A stretch of DNA of 64,000 bases from Bettongia penicillata ogilbyi (taxonomy: Eukaryota; Chordata; Mammalia; Diprotodontia; Potoroidae), in NCBI GenBank assembly GCA_023548195.1, contig JAJHZJ010000221.1, forward strand, positions 1,178,001 to 1,242,000. The letters are read 5' to 3'. The first letter of the stretch is position 1. Each line of letters opens with the position of its first letter. Under the pieces are notes generated by a model. The model searched no databases and was not told where the DNA came from. It worked only from the letters and a program-made list of their open reading frames with translations. Shown piece by piece: positions 52,926-63,087 of this stretch. The position numbers and the translations under genes are program-made.

Positions 52926-53511
52926 GTGAAAATATTTTTCCCCACATTGTATTTTCCCTTTGGTATAGTGCCTGACTATGAAACAGAGTCCCAGACATGC
53001 AACCCCATCCTTTAATCCTTTCCATCACCTGTGAGTATAGAAATAAGTTGGAAGAAATGATTCAAAGCAGATGGTTCCATGTGTTAAAGTTAAACCCTTT
53101 TCCTTTCATTTTTCCTATATTCAATAAGCTTTGTGGCCCCAGTATACTTGAGTACCTATGTTCTATGAATGTAAGCATGGGGAGAGAAGGGACAAGAGAT
53201 TTAGGAATTGGAGATTAGAATTATATATTTCAATTTTTTGTTATATCAAGTAATATTCTATTTTATTCCTTAGCTAAATTCCAAACCCAGACAGCATGAA
53301 TTTTAAACTGTTCAGCACCACTGCTTGAAGTTGGATGCTGTGATAGCAAGGAATAGGGTTGGGGAGGGCAACAGCCTTGACATTTTGAGGAAATTTCCTC
53401 TGTGACAACCTCCCGTGCATAGGCCAGAGAGACTCTGACAAGACCACTTGTTTGGTGTCTTGAATAAGTGCTTTCTGGTGGACAACTCAGATATTACACA
53501 TCTACAGAATA
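52926..53511. other. Unassigned stretch
   Basis: No feature recognised. Confidence 0.4.
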
Positions 53512-53605
53512 TAACTAATCAATAAACCTTTATTAAGCACCTACTATAGTATGGTAGATAGGCAGGGTGCTAAGTGCTGTACATTGGTCTTTTAGAAACT
53601 TAAAA
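53512..53605 (-). mobile_element. L2 3' end
   Basis: 'aataaacctttattaagcac', 'ctactatagtatgg', 'gggtgctaagtgctgtaca'. Confidence 0.65.
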
Positions 53606-53804
53606 AAGGAAACATGAGAGGATACGAACTACTTTGCTACTACTATACATGGTATACACGCAAATTGTCAAATGTGTTTCTTTATCTCAAATCTTTTCAA
53701 TAGCTCTCTATTGCCTACCAAATGAATATTTAACTCCTTAGTCAGTATTCATTTACATAAAACAACAGTAACATAGTTGCATACTGCTTTCTGAATTATA
53801 AAAT

Positions 53805-53955
53805 ACAATGGACAATGATTTTGAAGTGAAAGGACTTGGGTTCAGTGATGTTTCTGCTACTTCATTGTGTTCACCTGTGTGGACCTCATTTTCTCATCTG
53901 TAAAATGGAGGGGTTGGACTAGATGGCCCATGACTTCCTTTCCAGATGTAATCCT
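53805..53955 (+). mobile_element. MIR
   Basis: 'gtgaaaggacttgggttcag', 'cattttctcatctgtaaaat', 'ggggttggactagatggccc'. Confidence 0.75.
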
Positions 53956-54122
53956 CACAACAACCATACAAGGCAGGCAGCACAAATATTACTATATTCA
54001 TTTTTAAAAGATTAGAAAAATGAGACTCAGAGAACCTCAATCATTTCATCAAGATTCCACAGCTAGTAAGAATTTGAACCTAGGTTTTCTGGTTTTAAGC
54101 CCAGAATACTATGCTCTTCAAG
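53956..54122 (-). mobile_element. MIR
   Basis: 'gtaatcctcacaacaaccat', 'caagattccacagctagtaa', 'gaatttgaacctaggttttc'. Confidence 0.7.
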
Positions 54123-54214
54123 GCCCTCAGGAACTTGGTACCTTCCCTTCTTTCTAGGTTTAGTTCAAACTACTTCCCATAATGTACCCAGAATTCAATC
54201 AAACTAGGTTACTC

Positions 54215-54500
54215 ATAAAATCATAAACTCTCAGTTTTGGAAAGTGACCTCAAAGATCATCTCAGCAGTCTGGGCCCACAAAAAGAATATTGCTCAGATT
54301 GCCATAGACAGAAGGTTATTCAGCCTCTGTAGATATCCAGTGATGGAGAACTCACTACCTTATCAACACAGCCCATTGCTTTTATGGACAGCTATAATTT
54401 TAGAAGTATTTTTTCCTTATATTGAACTAATTCTTTCCTCCTTGAAACTCCCATCCATGGATCCTAATTTTATCCTTTCTTTCTCTTTCTCTGCCTACTA
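54215..54500 (-). mobile_element. CR1/L3-linked repeat
   Basis: 'aatcataaactctcagtttt', 'gatggagaactcactacctt', 'gcccattgcttttatggaca', 'gctataattttagaagtatt' and 'ttgaaactcccatccatgga' follow a widespread amniote CR1-linked repeat in complement orientation. Confidence 0.55.
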
Positions 54501-55164
54501 CTTGCAATGGAATGAAGAGAAGGTTAATTCATGCTGACCCCGCCCTCCTCAATCTAACAACTTTGTTCCTACCAATGTCTGCCTGCTTCCTCTTTCCCCT
54601 TTCTTGGCCCCAGCTTATGTTCCACTCCCTTCTTGGCTCCAGATGCTTTGGGAATATTTCTCCCCACCAGGACACAGGCATGCCTTGACAGATCTGTGAT
54701 ACTGGCTCCTTGTCAAGCATGCCTAGAGCATTGAAGAATTAGGAATTTGGTCAGATGGGTTGTGAATACGAGCTGGGGGGCTCTAAGTCAACAGCCCAAA
54801 GTTTTCACTCACAAGGAATGATACAGCATGAAAATTTCAAGCTCCAGGCAGTCCTAGTTCTTTCTTTAAGACATGAAAGTCAAGATCATTCCATTTACCT
54901 GAGTGTTTCTTGCAAAAGGGTCGCACCCAAGTGTTTTAGCTCAATTCAAGGTAAAAAGATGAGCTTCTGTGAACTTCATTGTTTGGGTTCTCTAAGGCTA
55001 GAAAAGCATATCTGAAAGACAAAAGTCAATAACAAATAAATGGCTCTGATTTTTCCTCTGAAATACCTCCATGTCTCAACTTTAAAGCAAATCCAGAGGC
55101 AGGCAGTTTATACAACTGGGATCTTGAGTTGAAACATCCTTCCCTCCAAGTTTTATTCAAAAAA
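54501..55164. other. Unassigned stretch
   Basis: No feature recognised; ORFs below 90 codons. Confidence 0.4.
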
Positions 55165-55275
55165 AATATGAGAGAAAGAGACAGAGTCAGAGACAGAGAA
55201 AGAGACAGAGAGAGACATAGACAGAGACAGAGAGAGACAAAGAGACTGAGAGACAAAGAGACTGAGAGAGAGATT
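55165..55275. repeat. (GAGACA)n-like purine-rich simple repeat
   Basis: Imperfect GAGACAGA/GAGAGA units over about 110 bp. The low-complexity R-D-R-E and S-L-S-L frames through it are artefacts. Confidence 0.92.
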
Positions 55276-55567
55276 TATATATTTATATCATGTAACCAAG
55301 AAAGCAATTAGAGGTACAGTAAACTCTTCTATCACTTATTGTCTGTGTATAAATGCTGCCTTCTCAGTTTGACTTAGTTCTTTCAAGAGACAGGCCTTCC
55401 AGGGAGTGTCACTGGAACATTTAATGAGATAATACCAGAGAAGTCTGGTTAATTAAGTTTAACATACCATTTTCTCTGAGATATTTCTCTGATTTCCTTC
55501 TCTGAATACCTATAGTCTCCTTCAGCAGCAAAGGCTGAACACAAAATATTTATAATCTTATAGCTGA

Positions 55568-55805
55568 TAGAAATTAAGTGGCACAGTGGTTAAAGGACCT
55601 GGTCAAGAAGACCTGAATTCAAATATGAACTCAGACACGAACCTTGTGATCCTAGATAAGTCACTTAACTGCTTCAGTTTCCTCTCTAAAATAAGCATAA
55701 TAATGGCACCCACATCCCAGAGTTGTTGCAAGGATCAAATGAGATAAACACAAAGCACTTTACTAGTCTTAAAATACTACAAAAATATTAGCTATTGCCA
55801 TTACT
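55568..55805 (+). mobile_element. MIR / CORE-SINE
   Basis: 'aagtggcacagtggttaaag', 'gacctgaattcaaatatgaa', 'cctagataagtcacttaact', 'agagttgttgcaaggatcaa', 'acaaagcactttactagtct': full-length MIR with its 3' end. Confidence 0.8.
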
Positions 55806-55884
55806 ATACATAATGGTTACAGAGTGGTACCATAGGCAGAAAAAAAGGTCTGAAGTTAGGATGGACATGCTGAACAGCTGAACG

Positions 55885-56010
55885 ACAACAGTCTTGTATA
55901 CTTCTTTCCCAACTATGTTGGTAGACTCATTAAGGGCAGGAACCATGTCCTACTTTTCTTCATCTTTCCCAATGCTTAGATATGTAGTCCACAGTTAAAA
56001 GAACTTTGTT
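55885..56010 (+). mobile_element. L2 3' end
   Basis: 'actcattaagggcaggaacc', 'atgtcctacttttcttcatc', 'tttcccaatgcttagatatg'. Confidence 0.6.
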
Positions 56011-56244
56011 AGCATCATCCATAACCATGATAACCAAATCAACCCAGAAGGGTTGAGGCCAAAGGAAGCATTATTCTCCTGCTCGAGGGAGAACATCGGC
56101 ACCAATGGGGTAAAAGGAATTGATTCATTTAAGCCAAGATGGAGCAGCAAACCTGTGGAGTTTCTAAACTAGCCCCATCATGCTACAATGGCAAGGTATA
56201 CAAGTAAGACGGGAACAGGAGAAAAAATAGGGGGAAAGAGAGGG

Positions 56245-56330
56245 AATAAGCATTTCTACAGTGCCATAATAGGCACTGTGCTAAGCACTTTTTACAAATA
56301 TTATCTACCCATATTTGCAGATAGTATTTG
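56245..56330 (-). mobile_element. L2/MIR 3' terminus
   Basis: 'aataagcatttctacagtgc', 'ataggcactgtgctaagcac', 'tttttacaaatattatct'. Confidence 0.6.
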
Positions 56331-56337
56331 ACACTCA

Positions 56338-56612
56338 CAAAAATAATAGCTAACGTTTCATAGCGCTTACTGGGTGCCAGACATCATGTGAAACACCTTG
56401 AAATGATTACATCACTGGATCCTCATGACAACTCTTGGAGCTAGGTGCTATTAGTATTTCCATTTTATAGTGGAGGAAACAATAACGAAGGCCAACAGCA
56501 CTTGAGTGACGTGCTCAGGTTCATACAACTGGGAAGTGTCTGGGGTCATGCTGGAACTCAAGTCTTTCAGACTCCAGGCCCAGCATTCTTTCCACTGCAC
56601 TATTGCTTCAGA
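56338..56612 (-). mobile_element. MIR, full length
   Basis: 'tagcgcttactgggtgccag', 'ctcatgacaactcttggagc', 'gtgacgtgctcaggttcata', 'ctccaggcccagcattcttt', 'ccactgcactattgc'. Confidence 0.8.
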
Positions 56613-56949
56613 AGACACTGATGCTTCAAGCCAGAATGGCCGTGGGCCTGAGAGCAAATTTTTAAAAAGAGACTCCTAGCAAAACCAGAATGAGAGCCTA
56701 GGGAGGGAAGACAAAGTAGGAGGGGGCGATGTGTAACCTGTGTAACCTACAAAGGCCCCACATCTGGAAGTAGTGGGAGCAGAGGGCTCCCTGAGAAAGC
56801 CCCAAGGGAGTCAGAAAACTTCCAGGCAGTCAGATATTCCTCAGGGCAGCTTCCTCTGGAGTCTTTTTTTTTTTTTTTTTTTTTTTTGCCATTCTAGGGC
56901 ATCACTCAGTTGGAGGAGACATACAGACATGACTTGTGTGGATTTCCTT
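56613..56949. other. Unassigned stretch with poly(T)
   Basis: Contains a T run of about 24 at 56864-56887, possibly the tail of a - strand retroelement whose body I cannot identify. Confidence 0.45.
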
Positions 56950-57058
56950 AATTGAATCTCTTGTATACTGTTCTTGTTCCGTCATTTTGGCTGCGTTTGA
57001 CTCTGTGACCCTATTTGGGGTTTTCTTGGCAAGAATGCCATTTTCTAGAGGGGAGGAG

Positions 57059-57067
57059 CCAAGATGG
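57059..57067 (+). promoter_or_regulatory. YY1-like motif at the 5' end of element C
   Basis: CCAAGATGG about 15 bp from the element start, as in elements A and B (and CCAAAATGG in the L1 5' end at 60.9 kb). Its role in start-site choice is inferred from human L1. Confidence 0.5.
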
Positions 57068-57712
57068 TGGAGTAGAAAGACTCACGTATGCTAGCTCTGA
57101 ATCCACACCACAGAAATTTCCTGTAAAAAGAACTCCCCACAAATTCTGGAGCAGTACAAGCCACGCAGCAATGCGGTGGAGGAGATTTCCATTCCAGAGA
57201 GCCCTGAAAAACCACCACCAAAGGTCCGTCACACACCAGACACAGAGCGGAGCCCATGCCCTGGCCGCACAGCCTGGAGAGGAGCAGATCTGAGAAGGCT
57301 TCAGGGACGGAACCTCCGCAGCCTCGAGGGTCCCTCCACCCACAGGGGCTCCAGGTCAGTGAGAGAGACTTCTGGGCTAGCCGAGAGGGGAGTGGGGTGT
57401 CTCCAGAACTCAGGCCCCCTCAGGAGGCAGCAGCAGGAGGAAGTGGGGGCCAGGGGCTCCCAGAACAGGCAGGAGCTCAGCGCCATTACTGAAGGTCTCC
57501 ACATAAACCCCTTGAGGGAACTGAGCCTGGGAGGCGGCCCTGCCCCCATCTGAGCACCAGAACTTAAGCTAACATTGAATAGCAGCCCCACCTGGCCACT
57601 GAAAGCCCTGAGGCTGGGGAGCAGCATTTGAATCTCAGACCCCAAACACTAGCTGGGCAGATCTACGTGGGGATGGAGAGGAATCTCAGAAGTCAAGTAA
57701 CTGGCTGAGAAA

Positions 57713-58766
57713 ATGCCTGAAAAGGGAAGAAAAATAAGACCATAGAAGGTTACTTTCTTGGGGAACCAATGTTCCTGCCTTTCATTTCTGATGATGAGGT
57801 ACAATGCTTACCATCACAGAAAGACATAGAAGCCAAGGCCTCTGTACCCCAAACATCCAAAATAGATATCCAATGGGCTCAGGCCATGGAAGAGCTCAAA
57901 AAGGATTTTGAAAATCAAGTTAGGCAGGTGGAGGAAAAACTGGGAAAAGAAATGAGAGAGATGCAAGAAAAGCATGAAAAATGGATCAATACCCTGCTAA
58001 AGGAGACCCAAAAAAATGCTGAAGAAAATAACACCTTGAAAAATAGGCTAACTCAATTGGCAAAGGAGGTTCAAAAAGCCAATGAGGAGAAGAATGCTTT
58101 CAAAAGCAGAATTAGCCAAATGGAAAAAGAGGTTCAAAAGCTCACTGAAGAAAATAGTTCTCTCAAAATTAGATGGAACAGATGGAGGCTAATGACTTGC
58201 TGAGAAACCAAGAAATCACCAAACAAAACCAAAAGAGTGAAAAAATGGAAGAGAATGTGAAATATCTCATGGGAAAAATAACTGACCTGGAAAAGAGATC
58301 CAGGAGAGACAATTTTAAAATTATGGGACTACCTGAAAGCCATGATCAAAAAAAGAGCCTAGACATCATCTTTCATAAAATTAGCAAGGAAAACTGCCCT
58401 GAGATTCTACAACCAGAGGGCAAAATAAGTATTGAAGGAATCCATCGATCACCACCTGAAAGAGATCCAAGAAGAGAAACTCCTAGGAACATGGTGGCCA
58501 AATTCCATAGTTCCCAGGTCAAGGAGAAAATATTGCAAGCAGCTAGAAAGAAACAATTCCAGTATTGTGGAAATACAATCAGGATAACACAAGATCTAGC
58601 AGCTTCTACATTAAGGGATGGAAGGGCGTGGAATAGGATATTCCAGAAGTCAAAGGAACTAGGACTAAAACCAAGAATCACCTACCCAGCAAAACTGAGT
58701 ATAATACTTCAGGGGAAAAAATGGTCTTTCAATGAAATAGAGGACTTTCAAGCATTCTTGATGTAA
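57713..58766 (+). pseudogene. LINE-1 ORF1 pseudogene (element C), two frameshifts
   Basis: ORF1p binds L1 RNA as a coiled-coil trimer with RRM and C-terminal domains. The ATG at 57713 reads M-P-E-K-G-R-K and stops at TAG after one missing base near the start. The frame continues from the internal ATG 57769: S-Q-K-D-I-E, a Lys/Glu/Gln heptad-rich coiled coil at about 57885-58170, to S-S-L-K-I-R-W-N-R-W-R. There a one-base deficit moves the frame, and 58173-58766 reads on as M-E-Q-M-E-A-N-D-L-L-R, K-I-M-G-L-P-E-S (RRM), C-P-E-I-L, R-K-K-Q-F-Q-Y, and ends ...F-Q-A-F-L-M. Length (about 350 codons) is normal for L1 ORF1. The deficit at S-S-L-K-I is identical in element B; the start-proximal one is private. 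Confidence 0.92.
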
Positions 58767-58948
58767 AGACCAGAGCTGAAAAGAAAATTTGACTTTCAAA
58801 CACAAGAATGAGAAGAAGCATGAAAAAGTAAACAGCAAAGGGAAGTCATAAGGGACTTACCAAAGGTGAATTGTTTACATTCCTACATGGAAAGACAATA
58901 TTTGTAACTCTTAAAACGTTTCAGTATCTGGGTAGTTGGTGGGACCAC

Positions 58949-59036
58949 ACACACACACACACACATACACACACACGCACACACATGTACATGCGTGCAC
59001 GGACACACACATACACACATGCACACACACACACAG
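58949..59036. repeat. Interrupted (CA)n microsatellite in element C 3' UTR
   Basis: CA runs with T and G interruptions, at the position matching the GT runs (opposite strand) of element B. Confidence 0.93.
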
Positions 59037-59952
59037 AGACAGAGAGCACAGAGTGAATTGAATAGGATGGGACCATATCTTAAAAGAAATTAAGGTATAT
59101 GGTGAGAGAGAAATGTAGTGGGAGGAGAGAGGGTGAAATGGAATGGGGTAAATTATATCTCATTCAAGAGGCAAGCAGGAGACTTTTTAGTGGAGGGAAA
59201 AAGAGGTGAGCTGAGGAAAAAACATGAAGTTTACCCTCATCACATTCGACTAAAGGAAGGAATAAAATGCACACTCATTTTGGGATGAAAACCTATCTTA
59301 CAATACAGGAAAGTGGGGGAGAAGGAGATAAACAGGGTGGGGGGGATGATGGAAGGGAGGGCAATGGGAGGAGGCAGCAATTTGAAGTCAACACTCGGGG
59401 AAGGACAGGATCAAAAGACAGAATAGAAACAATGGGGAGCAGGATAGGATGGAGGGAAATATAGTTAGTCTTACACAACACGACTATTATGGAAGTCATT
59501 TGCAAAACTACACAGATATGGCCTATATTGAATTGCCTGCCTTCCCAAAGGGAATGGGTGGGGAGGGAGGGATGGGGAGAATTTGGAACTCAAAGTTTTA
59601 GGAACAATTGTTGACTATTGTTCTTGCTACTAGGAAATAAGAAACATAGTTAAAGGGGGATAGAAAGTCATCTGGCCCTACAGGACAAAAGAGAAGATGG
59701 GGACAAGAGAAGGAAGGGATGATAGAAGAGAGGGCCGATTGGTGATAGGGAAAATTAGAATGCTCGGTGTATTGGGTGGGGGGAGGGGATAAATGGGGAG
59801 AAAATTTGGAACCCAAAATTTTGTGAAAATGAATGTAAAAAGTCAAATAAATAAATTTATATTAATAAAAAAAACTATCATAGATAAAAAAAAAAGAATG
59901 CCATTTCCTTCTCTAGGTCATTTTACAGATGAGGAAACTGAGGCTTTTTTGT

Positions 59953-60935
59953 GTTACCAAGACTCTTGACTCTTTTTTATGATTTCTTAAATCATTCTTA
60001 TTTCTCTTCCTAATTTTTCCTCTGTCTCTCTTACTTGAACTAAAATAAAAATTTTGAGTTCTTCCTGAGATCTATTCATGTTTTTCTTTGTCACTTTGAG
60101 TTTAGTAGTTTTGACTTTGATGTCTTCTTGTGAATGTGTGTTTTGAGCTTCCTTTTCTGTAGTCTGAATTTTTTCTCTTTGCTCATTTTTCTAGCATATT
60201 TCTTGACTTTTAACTCAATGTTACAGTGAGACTCTGCTTCCATAGTGAAAGGTGCACTTTCCCAAGTATCAGGGGTTTTGTGCAGTTGTTTTCAGAACTA
60301 GTTCTAGGGGTCTGTAGGCTTTCAATTATTCCAAGGTGGAATGGTCTAAGGAGAGCTGTGTTTACTCCTCTCCTGGCCTGTGCTCTGGTCTGTGAGTGAA
60401 CACAAGCACTCTTTTTCAAGCTAGAACTGTGACCAGGGTTTCTGCTCCCCTGTAGCCACGAGCTCTGGTTTGCTAGTGCTTATTCCTTCCTTGAGATTGG
60501 CACCCAGGTTGGTGATCCACATCTGTGTATGGCCAATGCAACAGAGTCCTGCCCCAAGTGCCAGCAAAGGGACCTCTGTAATCTCCTTCTGAGCTATTGC
60601 CTGACCCCCTTACCAATTGTGGGCTGAAAGCTCTGGAAGCAGCTGCTGGTACTGCTGATTCAGCTGTCCCCAAGGCTTGCCCATGGTTTGCCGGACCCCA
60701 CTGGCACAGTCTGCTCTAGACTGGATTCCATTCTCACCTCTGTATGACAGACTTTTCCTGCTAACCTTTTAAATTGTCTTGGGCTAGAAAATTGTTTCAC
60801 TACATCTTTTGTGGATTCTGCTGCTCCAGAATTTTTTTTTGAGGCATTATTTAAAGTTGTTCAGAGGTGTTTTCCAAAGAGCTCAGGTGAGTACCTGCTT
60901 TTTATCTACCATTTTGGCTCCACCCTCCCTGCTCA
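59953..60935 (-). mobile_element. LINE-1 5' end (5' UTR plus ORF1 start), 3' part missing
   Basis: On the - strand it begins near 60935 (GGAGGGTGGAGCCAAAATGG), includes 'attctggagcagcagaatcc', the same landmark as 'ttctggagcagtacaagcca' in element C, and reaches an ORF1-like ATG near 60186: M-S-K-E-K-K-F-R-L-Q, then K-K-T-S-K-S-K. It stops near 59953 next to the split SINE. L1 fragments usually keep the 3' end, so a 5'-only piece implies a deletion or rearrangement. Confidence 0.65.
60909..60917 (-). promoter_or_regulatory. YY1-like motif at the L1 5' end
   Basis: CCAAAATGG on the - strand, one mismatch from the CCAAGATGG of the HAL1-like elements and at the same distance from the start. Confidence 0.4.
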
Positions 60936-61059
60936 GATCAATCCAGATAGGATGTTGCTTTCTGAGCATGTGCTTGAAAAAGATCATTGACAAACCAGAG
61001 AGTATCCAGGAAGAATGGGAAGAATCTAGGAAATCATATCATGGGAAAAATGACTCATA

Positions 61060-61150
61060 AAGTCTTAAAATCTTAGAGTGGGAAGGGGAGTTAAAGACCA
61101 TCTTGTCTAACCTGAGAAGGTCACAAGGCATCCTACTGTCCCTTCAGATG
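61060..61150 (-). mobile_element. MIR-like fragment
   Basis: 'taaaatcttagagtgggaag', 'gggagttaaagaccatcttg', 'tctaacctgag'. Confidence 0.5.
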
Positions 61151-61157
61151 GCTCTAA

Positions 61158-61412
61158 AATTGGGCAGTTAGGTGGTGCAGTGGATAGAGTGACAGGCCTG
61201 GAGCCAGAAAGACTCATGTTCCTGAGTTGAAATTTGGTTTCAAACACTTACTAGTTATGTTACCCTGAGTAAGTCACTTAACTTTGTTTGTCTCCATTTC
61301 CTCATCTGAAAATGAGCTGGAAAAGGAATCAGCAAACCACTCTTACATCTTTGGCAAAAAAAAAAAAAAAAATATGGAGTCACAAAGAGTTGAGCTAAAT
61401 AAACCAAATAAA
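61158..61412 (+). mobile_element. CORE-SINE with RTE-like tail
   Basis: 'ttgggcagttaggtggtgca', 'tcctgagttgaaatttggtt', 'gaaaatgagctggaaaagga', an internal A17 run near 61357, and 'caaagagttgagctaaataa'. Confidence 0.88.
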
Positions 61413-61451
61413 AAAATCCTTAGAAAATGTTTTCCTCTTATTTGTTTGCAG

Positions 61452-62204
61452 CTTTTTTTTTATGGTGGCAAAGGATTGGATATCAAGGGGATGCCCATCA
61501 ATTGGGAAATGGCTGAACAAGTTGTGGTATATGATTGTGATGGAATATTATTGTGCTATAAAAATGACAATCAGTATGATTTTGGAACAATCTAGAAAGA
61601 TTTACATGAACTGATGCAAAGTACAGTAAGTAGAACCAAGAGAACATTGTACACAACAATAGCAATATTGTATGATGAAGAATTGTGAATGGCTTAGCTA
61701 CTCAACCATACAAATCCAAGACAATCATAATGAACTCATAATGAAACATAATATCCACCTCCAGAGAAAAATCTGTTATTGTCTGAATACAGACTAAGGC
61801 ATGCTATTTTCATTTCCTTCCTTCCTTTTTCCTTTCTTTCTTCTTTTCCTTTCTTTCTTTTTCCTTCTTTCCTTTCCTTCCTTCCTTCCTTTCCTTCCTT
61901 CCTTCCTTCCTTCCTTCCTTCCTTCCTTCCTTCCTTCCTTCCTTCCTTCCTTCCTTCCTTCCTTCCTTCCTTCCTTCCTTCCTTCTTGTGTTCTGGTACA
62001 AAATAACCAATATAGAAATGTTTTACATATGATGGCACATGTATAACCTATATCAGATTGCTTACCATATCAGGAAGGACGGAAGGCAGAGGAGGAGAGA
62101 GAGAGGAGTAGAATTTGAAATTCAAAACTTAAAAAAAAACGAATGTCCATAATTGTTTTAACATGTAATTGAGGGGAAAATAAAATATTATTAAAAATAT
62201 AAAA
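61452..62204 (+). mobile_element. LINE-1 3' end (ORF2 C-terminus plus 3' UTR)
   Basis: 'ggtggcaaaggattggatat', 'caaggggatgcccatcaatt', 'gttgtggtatatgattgtga', 'gatttacatgaactgatgca', 'gtgtctgaatac'-type text, then after the (CCTT)n 'gtataacctatatcagattg', 'gaatttgaaattcaaaactt' and an A-rich tail. The frame 61284-61595 reads W-E-M-A-E-Q-V-V-V-Y-D-C-D, the L1 ORF2 C-terminus. Confidence 0.88.
61813..61984. repeat. (CCTT)n / polypyrimidine microsatellite in an L1 3' UTR
   Basis: About 100 bp of perfect CCTT units after an imperfect TTTC/CCTT zone. The tract occupies the T-rich part of the L1 3' UTR. The F-L-P-S and R-K-E-G repeat frames are artefacts. Confidence 0.97.
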
Positions 62205-62205
62205 G

Positions 62206-63087
62206 TACATTTTTTCCTCATTTGAGAAGATACCCCCAACCTACCTCTTCACAAAGGTGGGATGTTGATAGGTGTTATACATTGCATATGTTTTTGAACT
62301 TTTCCCAAAGTATCTATGAGTTGTAGCTGATATTTTTCCCTTTAAAAAGTGCTAGTTGTCACATGGAATGGCTCTCCAGAAAGGGATCAAATATTTGGAA
62401 TAACAAAAGTAACAAAATATGAATTATAACTTATTTTAAAAAAGATTTTTCTTATCTTGAGTTGAAATATAATTTCTGCCTTCTCATGACTAATTCCTCT
62501 TTCATGTACATCTTTTAAGTGCCCTCATTCCCACCCCTTGCTCCCACTCCACGCGTCCTTTTCTCCATGCCAAACATCCCTAAAGGCCTTAAATCAATCC
62601 TCCAGATTGGCTTGGCCTCCACAGGCTCAGCATCCTGGTCCCTGTCCTCTGACTAGACCTAGCTTATCAATGCCCTCCCTGAAATGTCTTTCTCTGTGCC
62701 TGGCATCGAACCCAGCATTCCAGATTTGGTCTAAACAGTACAAAATACAGCAAGACCACCCCCACTTCCCTCTTGCTGAACATTAGACTTCTCTTAATGT
62801 AGTCTAGAAAGGAGTTATTGGGGACTGGAAAGGTAACTGGGGAAATGTTGCTTGAGTCCTGAAACCATGGGAACAGATGATGAGATAGTGAGAATGTACT
62901 ATTTTGTTTGGTTGCTAGTCTGGCATTTGAATCACTCTGTGGAACATCAAGAAGCAAATGAACTCCTCCCATTTGAAACACTAAACTAAATGGTGACTTT
63001 GAAAGTGCAATGCCCTGGGCACCTATGTCATGAATCACAAGCTTTCTTAGCAACTACTGCTGTCAACATGCTTCAGTTTTATGTAAG
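62206..63087. other. Unassigned stretch
   Basis: About 880 bp. A 128-codon - strand frame (62667-63053) and an 82-codon + frame overlap it, neither with known motifs. Confidence 0.4.

Larger units (their letters stand above)
57044..59893 (+). mobile_element. HAL1-like (ORF1-only LINE-1) element C, complete, with target-site duplications
   Basis: A 2.85-kb insertion bounded by AAGAATGCCATTT at 57031-57043 and 59894-59906. Order: 5' UTR (57044-57712, GC-rich, starting with GGGGAGGAGCCAAGATGG near 57050), ORF1 (57713-58766), 3' UTR with CA microsatellite and purine-rich text, and an A-rich end. There is no ORF2 anywhere in the 1.1 kb after ORF1, so it is a half-L1. Perfect duplications and good ORF1 preservation make it one of the youngest insertions here. 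Confidence 0.9.
56950..59945 (-). mobile_element. CORE-SINE split by the HAL1-like element C
   Basis: 'tctgtgaccctatttggggt' and 'tttcttggcaagaatgccat' precede, and 'ccttctctaggtcattttac', 'agatgaggaaactgaggc' follow the insertion. Together they form one complement-orientation SINE tail; its head is missing past 59945. Confidence 0.85.

Noticed and set aside
55026..55311. Ser/Leu-rich frame and Arg/Asp/Glu-rich frame
   Set aside because: They are produced by the GAGACA-like purine repeat.
57011..57645. Several overlapping ORFs of 78-125 codons on both strands
   Set aside because: They lie in the GC-rich 5' UTR of the HAL1-like element, where stop codons are rare by composition; equivalent ORFs recur in element B's UTR.
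61736..62046. Overlapping ORFs of 66-100 codons on both strands reading F-L-P-S or R-K-E-G repeats
   Set aside because: They are translations of the (CCTT)n microsatellite; low complexity in every frame.
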